From: Acanthaster planci | Lineage: Eukaryota; Echinodermata; Asteroidea; Valvatida; Acanthasteridae | Assembly (NCBI RefSeq): GCF_001949145.1 | Contig: NW_019091383.1 | Span: forward strand, 894,261-920,291 | Direction of reading: 5' to 3' | DNA: 26,031 bases | In this document: positions 1-11,060 of the stretch, one piece after another | How the letters are laid out: each line of letters opens with the position of its first letter | How positions within the stretch are numbered: position 1 is the stretch's first letter | Program-made: the position numbers and the translations under genes | Notes under the pieces: model-generated | Seen by the model: only the letters and a program-made list of their open reading frames with translations | What the model was told of the DNA's origin: nothing | The model's database searches: none

Positions 1-1007
1 ATTGCGCGCTATGTAATTATTTGCTCGGATGTTCAGACACGGAGTAAGCAGCAAGGGGATTATTAGATCGCTCAAGACGGGGCAGGAGGCATTGTTTGAC
101 ATGGTTAATTGATTATCGTCGATCGTTAATGAAAATCGACTCGGTATCACAATGACCAGGGTCAATTTAACGCACTACCACGTGCCCAGTGTGTTACGAT
201 CCGAAAAACTCCAAACTGATTAGTCTCAAGCCTCAAATTTCTCCGATGCAACAAAGAACAAGATCACACTGATACAAGGAACAAATAAACAATTATAATT
301 AAATGAGAATAATACACTTAGCCAGTCAAAAATAAGGACAGCGAAGAAAATGCTGACTGGAACTAGTTTACAATGATAAGGATAAAGAATCAAGAAAATA
401 AACCAGAGGGTGTAACGGGCGAGAGCTTGGCAGGCACTAAAGTGAAGAGTGCTGGACTCCACGGATGGCGGCAACAGTTCAGTCCTTGACGGTGCAAAAA
501 GTGAGCTGCAATAGGGACGAAGACCTCGTCGAATAAGAATGACTGGGCTCGGGACCAAACGACGAGGGCGTGATGACCGTCGCAAATACGGGAACTTGAT
601 GATGCCGTAAGCTGGAACTGGATTCAGTTCACAAATTGTCTCTTCTGGAACCAAATTCCGAGCTCTGCGCTTCACTCCGTTTGGACTAACTTTTCTTACA
701 AGTGTCGCTTCACAGACGACTCGCCACCCCAGGCTGAAATGGAGCAGAAGTCAACAAGTCGAAGACCTCTCACAGCCTGCGTATGGTAGAATTGCCCCCC
801 AAAATCTCTCTTGGTGTGTGTCTCTCTCTTTGTTCTTGTCTGCCAGAGCCCGTTTTTTATTCTTCTTGAAATTTCTTAGTTTCTACAAAGTTCTTAACAT
901 TATGTAAGTTTCTTAAATAGACCTTTAATCATTACATAATCTTACAGGAAATCTCCAGAATGTACAACTAGAATATTCCGAACTATAGTGAGGTCACTCA
1001 CCCGTGG
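1..1007. other. Non-coding interval, no gene recognised
   Basis: An open frame runs on the minus strand over 226-675 but starts at GTG, has no recognisable domain and has a composition (runs of S, R, P, then F/L/Y) more like chance translation than protein. On the minus strand, TATTTAAG (919-912) is followed about 50 bases later by AATAAA (861-856), a spacing that recalls a compact LTR. No matching second LTR, primer-binding site or gag/pol sequence could be seen, so no element is called. Confidence 0.5.
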
Positions 1008-1352
1008 CCCGGTGTGGCGGTCTTAGCTGTATCCCGGTCTCAGCGGTCCCCCTTGCCGAATATGGTAAAAATACGTCATGCCATCTCTGCGCACAAAGGG
1101 AAAGTCGTCCATTTAAGTGGCGTGCTGAGCAGTGCATGCATGCTTCACGTTGTACGTGACGTGAACTGTACATACATGTAGGCGCAGGCCCACGCCAAAG
1201 ATAATGGCACCGCTTATAGTACCGCGCAAGTTAGTCATGCAGACATCTCAGCACGGAAGACCAACGAGACCGTGCTTGTGTCGTGCTGAAATGTCCGGCT
1301 TCGTCAGGGGGGACCGCTGAGACCGGGAGACAGCTAAGACCGCCATACTGGG
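1008..1352. mobile_element. Non-autonomous DNA transposon with 45-bp terminal inverted repeats
   Basis: The left arm (1008-1052) and the reverse complement of the right arm (1308-1352) match at 42 of 45 positions, beginning CCCRGTRTGGCGGTCTTAGC. The element is 345 bp with a 255-bp interior that encodes nothing recognisable; the interior has a smaller inverted pair (TCAGCACG near 1250 and CGTGCTGA near 1283). This is the structure of a MITE mobilised in trans by a transposase made elsewhere. The flanks (GTGG on the left, TCAA on the right) show no clear target-site duplication, so the superfamily cannot be named. The near-identical arms argue for fairly recent activity. Confidence 0.75.
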
Positions 1353-1658
1353 TCAACCAAAGATCACACACAGAGCCTCGTATGTTACTATTACATCATC
1401 TGTTACGTGTAGGGAGACTGTGTGTATAAAAGTGTAAAAGCTTGGTTGTCAATCCGCCCCGAGCTGAAGTGCACCCTCAATCGGCGAAAGTAGACAGGTG
1501 GATACAAGCAGGTTCTTGCTCGCGTTCTGCGTGTACGCAAAGACCATAATTATATAAATTTGCATGCTGCAATAAATATAGTTAAGCGTATACTCAGCGT
1601 GCTCCGCGTCAAACGCGCATTTACTTGCGACCCTGATGGCGCGCCTATGCAATAAGTA

Positions 1659-1698
1659 CCAAAACCAACCCAACCTAACCCAACCAAAACCAAACCCA
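1659..1698. repeat. Low-complexity (CCAA)n-like tract
   Basis: About 40 bases consist almost entirely of C and A, made of irregular AACC/AAACC words, and end 108 bases before the N gap. The tract translates to a G/F/W-rich string on the minus strand, which should not be taken for a protein. Confidence 0.7.
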
Positions 1699-1806
1699 TT
1701 TGTACTTACCTGCAACTGGGGACCACCTAATGTTCCTCTTTTGTTTGTATTTTAACTTTTTTAGAAGACCACCCATATGTTTTGTACACAGTTGTCAATC
1801 GGGGAC

Positions 1807-1835
1807 NNNNNNNNNNNNNNNNNNNNNNNNNNNNN
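1807..1835. other. Assembly gap (29 N)
   Basis: Positions 1807-1835 are all N. The right flank is C-rich and then A-rich (ACCCCTCCCCCC and six A), the kind of homopolymer that stalls assembly. The true size of the missing sequence is unknown. The open frame at 1700-1888 crosses these Ns and is meaningless. Confidence 0.99.
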
Positions 1836-4800
1836 ACCCCTCCCCCCAAAAAACGTCCTTTTGTTACGCTCGGAGCGGAAAGGCCTGAACACCTGCATCA
1901 AGCAGCATTCTAAGTTACATTATGGTGCTCAAATTTAAAGCATCTTACTGGCCATCTAGACTTGTAGAATAAGTTTTCGATATAACACAGCTTTCAAGAT
2001 TTGTGATTTTTGGAATTTGTTTTTGGCTACCTAATTCTGGGCAGGTGATATTGCTCCATTGCTACTTGATTCATGATTCCCATGACAGGTTTTACTTTTG
2101 ACGCAAGAACAAGTACATCTATTAAACTCATGGTAGTTGGGCCTGGGAATCCCGGCCTTGCACTACGGTACGTTTAACATAATGAACGCATTTGGGCACC
2201 CCTCCCAGTGAGGTATATGCCCTCTTTGAACCCTCAGTTAAGAACTTGGAGAAAACGGATAGCATTTTGTCGTTCAGACTAACGTAAAGGCTGCCCTCTG
2301 CAGAAAATAAGATCTCCGTTCCCTCGTAAATGGACCAATTTATGCCTTTGCATCTGAAGTTTCTGAGCCACTATTTTGTAAACTAAAAATGAAGGCATTG
2401 GCAGAAAGAGTATTGCAAATATTACGCACTCGAGTTAAATGTCACGGTGTCATTGCTTAGTGTCTGGCCGTTTACTTGTCATAACGCGATCGTGAGTGGG
2501 AAAATATGGCGTAACCAAAGGGTCCCAAATTGCCTTGTGTATATATGGTTACCAACTCCGCACAGTCTAATACAAGCTACGAGCCGTGATTTACGACTGT
2601 TGCATTCGCTCCACTGCTCTTGATTGAACTCGTAAACTGCGGGTCATTTCTAAACCACGTAGTTCGCTCATGCACTTGATGCAAAGATTGCATTAGCATC
2701 ATGCGTGGGCGTCGCCTGTTTTTTTTTCGAGCGTAGGGGGCGGGCTTTTTTTCCAGGGAGGAGGCGGGGGCGGCAAAGCACTCACAGCAGCAAAAAGGGG
2801 GTCACTCACTTGTTGTCGTTCTCTTACTTTGTTGTTTTTTTCTTGTTCTTTTTCTGTTTTTTGCGCGGAGGGGGGGAGTTCCTTTTCGCGACGTCAATGA
2901 TTACTATCACTGTGAGACAGACGTTTTCCTAAGGCGTTATTTTAATGGAATAATATATTCTTGTTAGATTTCCAGATTTATTGAATATATAGAATAAGTT
3001 CGAAGAGCGTAGGCAGAGGGTCAGAGAAGCCATTCGATGATATGAATTTGCCAGGGACTGGGAAAAATATATTTAGATCCATTTTGATCTCAATTCAAAC
3101 ATCCTAAAATAGCTGCTATCATCTTTCAGTGTTCTAATTTTACATGCGCGTTAGCTACATGGGCGTTACAAGAGGGTGGAGCTAGGGGTGTTTCCCCCGG
3201 AGAGAAATTAAAGGGGAAAGAAGGCAAAAGAAGTAAAAAGGAGATGAAAGGGGATTAAAGTCACCGGTTTTCTTGGAAAGCGTCGAAAGTGACTCTCTTC
3301 CACTGTGACTGGTTTACCCGTTTTTGGCTGATCCCCCCTCCGGGAACCCCCCCCCCGGAAATTCCCCTGCCTGGGAAAACTACTTCTCCCTGGAAAATGA
3401 TCCGACGACGGACTTCCATGGTTAGCTGTCAAACTCTTTCCTGAATGCCTTATCCCACCTTTAATGTATTGGCTTTCTATTCCCTTGTAATTGTAATTTC
3501 AGTTTGAAGATTGCACGTCGCCGATGCAAAATTTCATTGCTTGTCCTCTTTTCTGTAGACAGTACCGTGCATTAAGCATACATATGTATTATTTTGTTTC
3601 TGTCATTCTGCCATTTCCCAGATGAAACATTTTCGAGGAGTCCTGCTGATTATTCCACAGGAAAACATGTTGTCATATTTTTGTGTCATTTGCTTAGCAA
3701 GTGTACACCTCATTTGCGTCTTGTGCAATGCAATCAATCCCTTTTACTGTTTTCTTTCACCTGTCGCCATCGTGATTTATATCATAATTGGGGGAAAACA
3801 ATGATCGTCCCTGACGCAATTATGTTTTACATTTGATGAAGGGGCCTGCAGTTCATTATGTCATTTCCTCTCCAATTCCCTCCTGCCTGAAGGATGCCTG
3901 GCCAATTATCCCAGATAAGCGATAACCATTGTGTTTTCATACTTGTCATGAGGCATCATGGCCATATGTGGCTGCATTTGGGATTTGAAACGTGGGGGCG
4001 GGTTGTCAGAATGAAACGTGATCAGCAGAAAAAGCAGGTGTTAGACAGAACATCTCATCATTACGATTCCACATTTGGAACATCCTGACTCAGTCATGAA
4101 ATACGGACTCAACGGAATGAGCCAATCAAATGTTCAGAAACCTCCTTGACCTTCTTATAGCTTTTCTCTTCAGAGGTGGCGTGGGATATTTTGTCCTACG
4201 TGCTTTTTTTATTTGAAGCCACAAAATTGTTCGGAACTAACAGTTCTTCTACTGTAGCACGTAGATAGGCATTTCAGGATCTTGTAAAAAGTAGATGCAC
4301 CGAGAGTGACAAAAGAGCATTGGGAATTCACTCTCGTCCATCCTGCCTGATTACCCGCGTGGCTTTGAGGTTACATGATATCCGTATTGCCGCATATCAG
4401 AGGTTTCTTTTAGGCCACGCCACAAACTCATTTTTTTGCCACCTGCGACAGGCCGTGAGTACAAAACCAAATGAACAATTCAACAAGTGTTAAAAATCTC
4501 AACTAAATCTTAAAACAAATAATAGGTATCCCTGCGGAATGCCACATGTAAATGCCTCCAAGTTTAACACTGATAAAATGTGCCTATTGAGGTTGTTGGT
4601 TGTTGTCAAGCTGTTGCAAACACAATAGCGCTTAGGATTTGGAAACAAGAGAAAAGTGTATAGTCTTCTGAACATTGACCGCCTTTTTGTATGGACAATT
4701 GTCAGAAAGTTCATCTTTGGTTGAATTTAAAACAGATTTTGCCCTAAAACGCAAATTTGATAATCCGGTGAAGGATGAAAATAAAATCATTTACTAAATT

Positions 4801-5208
4801 ACTGCTTGTATTTGGTTATTTTAATATGGTTTGTCTGTCTTTTTACACTTTGTGAATAACTGTTTTGACACTGACAGCCAACCTTATACTGCCAACCACT
4901 TGCAGGCAAAAATGTGACGTAGCAAAAGAGCACCCATTCACGGATTGGCCAAATTGCAAATCAGAACGCATGGAGACAGTGGTCACAAAAATCCTGAAAA
5001 TGTATGCGCTGTTTTTCGGGACATTACTCTATCGAAACCAAGTATGATTTTTAATAATAATTATATGACCGGTTGATTTTCGTACCTGCAAAATAATAGT
5101 CCATCCAAAATTTCTATCTTGCGGAGGGCGCTGTTAAAACACGGTACGTCTGTGTAATGACTCGTCAGTAGCCCATTGTACTTTCTTGCCGGAGTAATCA
5201 ACTGATTT

Positions 5209-5331
5209 CGCCCTCTGCAGGCACTAAAGAGCTAGTGCAGTCCACTGGATGTCAAGTTATGAACATCGTAGTATGTCGATGAAAACTGAAGTTAAGACAA
5301 TGGCGTAAATTTGTGCTGACACTAGGGGGCG
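5209..5331. promoter_or_regulatory. Two divergent CTCF-consensus-like sites
   Basis: The minus-strand word CCTGCAGAGGGCG (5221-5209) and the plus-strand word ACACTAGGGGGCG (5319-5331) each match the bilaterian CTCF core CCASYAGRKGGCR with one mismatch. They point away from each other, about 100 bases apart. A third, weaker match (TCTGCAGAGGGCA, minus strand) lies at 2304-2292. CTCF is known to bind such cores at insulators and loop anchors; binding here is only an inference from the words, and related words also occur in dispersed repeats. Confidence 0.25.
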
Positions 5332-6645
5332 ATGTTCATGATGCAGATTACACTCCTGTAGGACCTTGCATCAAACGACGTATTTATGGCTTTCAAAAAT
5401 TGTTCTCCCATTTTAGTGCTGTTGACTAAATTTTGTTTGTCGGGAATTCTGAAACAGTCTTCACAATCCCTTTAAGTTTGTTCTCGCTTCACGAAAAAGT
5501 AAGGGATGATTCAACAGCCCATCCCCTCCGTCACAAGGTGAGGTGATACATGCGCCATCCTCCAAGACTCACACCCATGAGTAAAGTAACGAGTGCGAGG
5601 GATGGGGACAGTGTACCGGAAACCCCGCCTCAAGGGACTTGCATTAAAAAGAGGAAACGCCTCAAAATGTACCAAATTGGAGGACTAACTTCTCAAAATA
5701 ACGGCTCGAAAAGACGACTATATATTGGTGGGGAAAGTAATGAGCAGCATGCATTTTTCCTCCACTGTTTAAAATCAGAAATTGTACGTGTTGTACCTGT
5801 GTGGCAGAAATGTGTGGGAGTGCTTTATGTTTTGGCTGTATACTCGATACATAATTCAAAACAATCTCTTACGTTTCTGTTGCTGCCATGAACTAGTCAC
5901 AGTATTAGTTTTCTATAAAAAAAAAATTCACCAGAGCCACTGGCGTGGCACGGTCATTTCGACTGTGGGATGAGACCGCGAGAAGGGCATTTGGCATCCT
6001 TGCTAGAATTTAGACTGGGGTTTTCATCGCCTACCCCCTTCCAAAAAATCGAGGGGGGAGGGGGCTAGACACCATCTTTTAGTGGCGGTGCAGGATCGGT
6101 ACGGCGACATAACTATGTAGAGGGCACAGTATAAGAAGTGCGCTTGTGAGGAAAAACGGGAAAGGGGCCGTTCCGGAGAAATGGACAATTGGTGCACATG
6201 ACTGCAGGCAACAAGGCACTTCTTGGGGGAAAAAGGTATTTATTGCAAAATATTGGTGACGAAAAGGGCCCGTATGTGGATAGCTAACAATGGTCATCTT
6301 TGGTAAATTAATATCCGACAAATCCAGGTAAACACACTGTATGGCGAACAATGAGGAATATATGCATTTCTATAAAATAACGCATTGGAAGTTTTATAAA
6401 ACGGCGGCCAAATGTAAAACTTTGTCAAATTCTTCTGGGAAAAAGAAGTTATTTTAATAAAACAACTTTTTTATTGGGGAGGGTACGGGTAATATCTTGT
6501 TTTAGAAAATCTGGAAGTTTGAAGATTTTGTTACAATTGGTTTTCACTGGTGAAATGAATGAGGCCTGGGTCAGTTTTAACTTTTCGTCATGGTGAACTT
6601 AAGCGTGGAACGAAATTTCTGTCAGACGTTCATATGGAGCGCGTG

Positions 6646-6799
6646 CCAGTTCGGTATTCCATCAGCGCATGCCCGAAATGAGGGTGTCCAAGGTCATTCG
6701 GACGCGTCTGCGAGATCCACCCAATCAGCACAGCCCTACGCAGACTTGCGCGCGTGCTTTGTTCCCGAATGACCTTGCTTGTATGAAATACCAAACTGG
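6646..6799. mobile_element. Small foldback/MITE-like element
   Basis: The outer arms are CCAGTTCGGTATTCCATCA (6646-6664) and its counterpart at 6799-6780, which differ by two transitions and a small shift. Inside them is a perfect 13-bp inverted pair, CAAGGTCATTCGG at 6689-6701 and its complement at 6765-6777, and inside that a 7-bp pair (6706-6712 with 6739-6745). The whole 154 bp can therefore fold as one interrupted hairpin. The loop region contains CCAAT (6720-6724). No target-site duplication is evident. A non-autonomous inverted-repeat element fits best. Confidence 0.5.
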
Positions 6800-9700
6800 G
6801 TCATTAGTACCCCCACATACACGTCAGATATGGTGAAACGCAAGGGCTTCGCACGCCCTTGCCCCTCCCCCACTCGTTGTAAAACGATATTTTGTGAACA
6901 AGGAAGACAAACAGTTTTAACTTCCCCATCAGAGTGTGCACTGTGTCAGCGTGGTGTGTGGAACAGAGCCGAGCATTTTGCCCCTGAAGAGAGCACGGAC
7001 ACGTTCGTGTAATTGCCTGCTCTGGGTCCTTTTTATTCTTTATAATGATAATGAATATCTCTACGCCTCCAAAGGACATAGTTTGCAAGTAAGGGCCTTA
7101 ATTGTTTAGGCGGCTTTCCGTATGCGCGTCAACACTTGCGCCAAGAGTTTCGCATCCGTCAAAATAGTTCCCAGAGCGATTTTTGACGACCAAACGCAAC
7201 AACTCGTGTTGTATTAATGAAGTCGATTTTTGTGTCCGTGAGAGTGAAACGAATGAACGCATTGTATATACGTGCACATGTAAAGGCGCCCTTAAACGGA
7301 TCCGCGATAACAGATGTGTTTAAAATGTATGTACATATACATGTACATGGAGTTTGGAATGGAATTTGTAAACTGTCAGAGAGCTGGCAACCGTGCAATG
7401 GAGCACTAAGTGAGAGTTTTCATACCTCTGAGCGATTTCTCAAAGATAACATGCTCAGACAAACGGTGATCACGTGAGGTATGACGCCACCGACCGAGTG
7501 ACCGGTTTATATCCTTTGTGTAAATGTAAAATGTGTGACATATCGCTTCCTGTCAACACTTCTCGTTAGCTGCTCGCCTGTTTAGGCGTAATTCGAACTT
7601 CCCTATGATGCCTCCGATGCATGTTCTGATATTGCCCGACTGCGTCCATTGTCTTGAAACTGGCTCGTAAAACAGTCTTTGGACAACAGTCTTGTGAAAT
7701 CAAACGTATTATCAGTTTTGATGACTGTTACTTTTTCTTCTTCTAACACCTGTTCACTTTGCGTTCTCTGGAATCTTCTGTTCCGATAGCTCGAATCCGA
7801 TAACTGCAAATGAATCGATCAAAATGCATAACATTATTCTACGAAGCATCCCGAGAAAAATTGAAAGAAAATTAACATACTGTACATTATAACCCCCTCC
7901 GCCAACACCACTGACGATAAAGGCCTAATATAATATCTCGGGATTCAACACGCGGGATTATAGGATTTAATTGCTCACGTGGGATTGCGTGAAGAACTCA
8001 GAAGTCATTAACAGACCATCAGAAATAAGACCGATTGTCACTGGAGGTCCACTGCACATCTTCCCGTCGGATTTTACTTAATTAAAATAAATAGAAATTA
8101 TCTAGAAAACAGCCACTCTGCTCAAACAGGATATTACAACCTTTGAAAAAGCAATAAAAGCCAGAGGGTGAGGAACTGTCTCTTCAAAAGACATTTTGCA
8201 ACCCTTTCATTTTTCTGTCATTAACCAAGCATACCTTGCAACAACAACCCAAGGTTTCCTGATAAAGTTCCCTCTTTTTTCACTTCTTTCACAGAACGTA
8301 CCGGTAACTTTTTGTTCGGGCCATGAAAGCGTTCTGAAAAGGCCTTTCTTCTCCTGCTGCATGGACGTCTCCCATTGGACTGTTATTATCCTTCGGAACA
8401 AATTCTCATGGGGAATACAAATAATGATAGCGCAGGAAGATCGTTTTTGACAGCAAGTATTGCTGACCGGCAAAACCCAAGAGATATCGGGATTTTTATC
8501 GACTGGCTTCTACCCGAGTCTTTCATTAGGGCCTATTATGACAGGAAATCGGACTACGTGTTTTTAGTCGAGAGGCAAGGTAAAATCTCCCATGAAAGCC
8601 TCACTGACTGAATCACATAACAAGATTATCACATTTTGTGAACACACGTACTGAGGCAGAATGGACCACTTCATGTAGTTAACGAATCTCAGACGTCAGA
8701 GCTGTTGTACAATAAGTCGATCTGTGATACTTCAAAAAGGACAAAACCCACTTCAACCAAATCACAAATTTGAGCTTTTCAAGCTTATTCTGGGGAAGTT
8801 CATACAGTAATATTTTCCTATTCAAGGTTTTTTGCATTTCAACAGAGCGTCATTTCGACCTTTAAATTGCGTGGCCCCTCCTTCAATTTAGAACCTAGAA
8901 AGCTTTTACTAAACATCGAAAGAACTGACAAAAGGGCTGTGAAAGTTGAGTAGAAGCAGCAGTGAGTGGTTCGTTGATTACATTTAAGCTTTCTAGTGTA
9001 TTCCCTCGTCTAGTAAAATTTCTAGGCTTCTCATAATCTATCTGTTTTGTATAGCGCTTGGAGATGATTCACGAAGTATTCATGTTCGGAAGTTGTATCT
9101 TAAATCAAACAGAATAGGCTTCCGTGTAGCGGTACCATCAAGCACCAGATGGCCTAGTGTTCAATTATTCCCTAGCCAGAAACTTCGAGGATTCTTTACA
9201 GACAGGCTACCCCTCTTGCTCCAGGTCAATCGCTTTGAGTCTAGCGCCCCACTCTTTTAAAGTCTCATCAGTGCTGCCCCGGATGACGACTACCCCTCTC
9301 CCCCATTTCCCCTGGCTTATTTTTGCAGGTGTGCTGATTGATCAGTTACATAATGTGATTTGTCGTTTGACGTGGCAATTTATCAACACCCCACCCATTT
9401 TGCGTTTTCAATCGTTTGAATTACTTTTGTATTACTTCAAAACACTGCGAGATCTCACGAGAAAATATAGATTAGACACAAGGCGGGACAAAGGAGAATA
9501 GGGCCATGATGTTCCAAACAACGTGTTATGAATACTCCGTTCTCTTGGAAACAAGACCCACTGCCGCTTTGTTGACGCACATCATTTCTTTTCACGTCAT
9601 TTCTTTTCACGTCATGTTCCTGCTAATTTAGCCTTCATTATGTCAACGAGCCCTTTTCCTGGTCAATAGACTTCCTGAGTAAACCTGTTTAGCGCTCAAC

Positions 9701-10003
9701 ACGGCGTTGCCATAGATGCGGGTTGGCTTAATTTGTCTCCCGAGTTTCGCGGGAACTTCACCTTTAGTGATACTGTTTTAGAGGGAGCTGATTTTTCATG
9801 ATTTGAATGATACGGGTCGGTGTTGCATACCTGCAGATTTGAGAGGATATATATTCGTTGCATTATCTAATTGTCGTCTGTTGTGTAGGGCACTGAGGAG
9901 AGAAATGACACGGAGCCAGTGCGCCTTGCAAGGGACGTGGATGGTGTCACGAGCTTTTTCAAATTCTTCTATAAACCACATGGCACCGAGAAGTTTGGTC
10001 TAA
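6800..10003. other. Non-coding interval with weak exon candidates
   Basis: No protein domain was recognised. A 25-base strictly alternating purine-pyrimidine tract lies at 7325-7349, built from ACAT/GTAC words. A 15-bp unit is duplicated at 9583-9612. Two minus-strand open frames with splice-like borders (7603-7806 and 9831-9999) are described among the findings and are not called as genes, because neither resembles a known family. Confidence 0.5.
9583..9612. repeat. 15-bp tandem duplication
   Basis: Two perfect adjacent copies of CATTTCTTTTCACGT, followed by CAT of a third. Each copy carries TTTCACGTCA across the junction, which contains the CRE half-site TGACGT on the minus strand. Confidence 0.85.
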
Positions 10004-10122
10004 GGTTGCATCCGAATCTCTTGTCCAGGGCTAGGTCTAGGTCTTCGTTCCATTGCAAATGCGTGGAGACGCGTAGACAATAGACCTAGCCGTAGCTCTA
10101 GAAGCCCGTTTCGGACACGGCC
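10004..10122. mobile_element. PIF/Harbinger-like MITE with TAA target-site duplication
   Basis: The ends are GGTTGCATCCGAA (10004-10016) and, reversed, GGCCGTGTCCGAA (10122-10110), differing by transitions only. TAA lies immediately outside both ends (10001-10003 and 10123-10125). A second, perfect 11-bp inverted pair, GGCTAGGTCTA at 10029-10039 with its complement at 10081-10091, makes most of the 119 bp a hairpin. The three-base TWA duplication, G-starting ends and lack of coding capacity are the standard signature of Harbinger-derived MITEs. With 119 bp of sequence and diverged arms, the family assignment is probable rather than certain. Confidence 0.6.
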
Positions 10123-10310
10123 TAAGGCTGTGACGAGAGTCTGGATACATTTTTTTCCCCAAACGGTTTTGGTTTCCTGTCTTGAGATAGGTCTGTTACA
10201 TATATATTCAACACATGGTTCCCGACCTCACCTCAAACCAAACTTATGGTGAGAACGGTTCCTTTCTCACTTGTTAAATTACAAGTGTAAAAAAGAAGAG
10301 TTGTAAAACA

Positions 10311-10394
10311 AGAGAAAGGATTCGAACCTGAGATGGAGGATTTCAAGTCGGGAACACTCCCGACTAATCCACACATTAGCTGCCAAGCTCTGGT
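10311..10394 (-). repeat. tRNA-like segment, probable SINE head or tRNA pseudogene
   Basis: Read on the minus strand, GGTTCGAATCC (10328-10318) is a perfect pol III B box/T-arm. About 50 bases upstream, TGGCAGCTAATG (10387-10376) sits where an A box should be but matches it weakly. Between them is an 8-bp perfect stem, AGTCGGGA/TCCCGACT, with a 4-base loop (10346-10365), itself flanked by a GGATT/AATCC pair. A true anticodon arm has a 5-bp stem and a 7-base loop, and the T-stem pairs at only 3 of 5 positions, so a functional tRNA is unlikely. A tRNA-derived SINE or decayed tRNA copy fits better. Downstream sequence (10258-10317) contains an inverted copy of the end of this segment. Confidence 0.4.
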
Positions 10395-11029
10395 GAATTT
10401 AAAACCTTATTCCAATGTAGATAACCACTTCTTAAAGACAAGGTCAGAATTATGAATAATGCAAGCACAGAGGACGCCCTCTTTCGAAACTGTTGGATCT
10501 CGTTCGGGAAAAAAATACGCCCCAGGCGGATATCCGATACATTTTAATAACCGTCAGAAAATGGAGGGCACCCGAATCCACTTTTTTGTTTTCATTGCCC
10601 TAGACCTCAGCAGCCATCGACAAAACCGATCTAGGAGGGGGGTGTATATTGAACAACCGCAGGTGAAAAGTACGACAAGAAACTTGTTTGACATAAATAA
10701 CACATTACTTTGCTTCTTGACAGCTGCCGACAGAAGCTAACAATTTCCCGCCCGGCTGGTTATGGTTGATATCATTTTCTTATGGCAGCAAAGGGATGAG
10801 CGTTTTCCCTTTGTAAAAAAAAAAACCACATCCCTTAACTCGATTCCGACTGGTCAAAAACTTTTTGCCCCATTAACAAGTCTGATTTCCGGTTCATTTA
10901 CAAGTTTGATTCAGGTTAAATTAAACACAGTCATGAGGCAACTTAATATACGTTGAAGTCATTGCACAGTTTTAATTGTCTGCAAAATGGATATGGTGCA
11001 CGTTACCAAAGAAAAGAGTTAGTTTAAGT

Positions 11030-11060
11030 AAGTCCCGAGGCCCTCGTATTAACGAGAGTC
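11030..11060 (+). repeat. Dispersed double-hairpin repeat, copy 1
   Basis: The segment AAGTCCCGAGGCCCTCG followed by TATTAACGAGAGTC closely resembles 19526-19553. Its CTCG/CGAG arms enclose TATTAA. The second copy keeps the hairpin with different bases (ACCTC/GAGGT), which suggests a shared, structured end of an unidentified element. Confidence 0.4.

Larger units (their letters stand above)
1353..6645. other. Non-coding interval with low-complexity DNA, no gene recognised
   Basis: All open frames here are short, overlap on both strands and lack domains. Visible contents are a CAACC-type low-complexity tract (about 1659-1698), an N gap, a G-rich stretch at 2736-2774 (four G-runs that could form a quadruplex on the plus strand), a run of 10 C at 3347-3356, and three CTCF-consensus-like words near 2292, 5209 and 5319. 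No tRNA, rRNA or transposase sequence was seen. Confidence 0.55.

Noticed and set aside
226-1000. Possible minus-strand LTR with TATTTAAG and AATAAA followed by an open frame of 149 codons
   Set aside because: No second LTR, convincing primer-binding site or retroviral-type protein motif was visible, and the frame starts at GTG. It needs a search for a second copy before being called.
10311-10394. A functional tRNA gene
   Set aside because: The anticodon arm does not give a 5-bp stem with a 7-base loop, the T-stem pairs poorly and no 7-bp acceptor stem can be formed.
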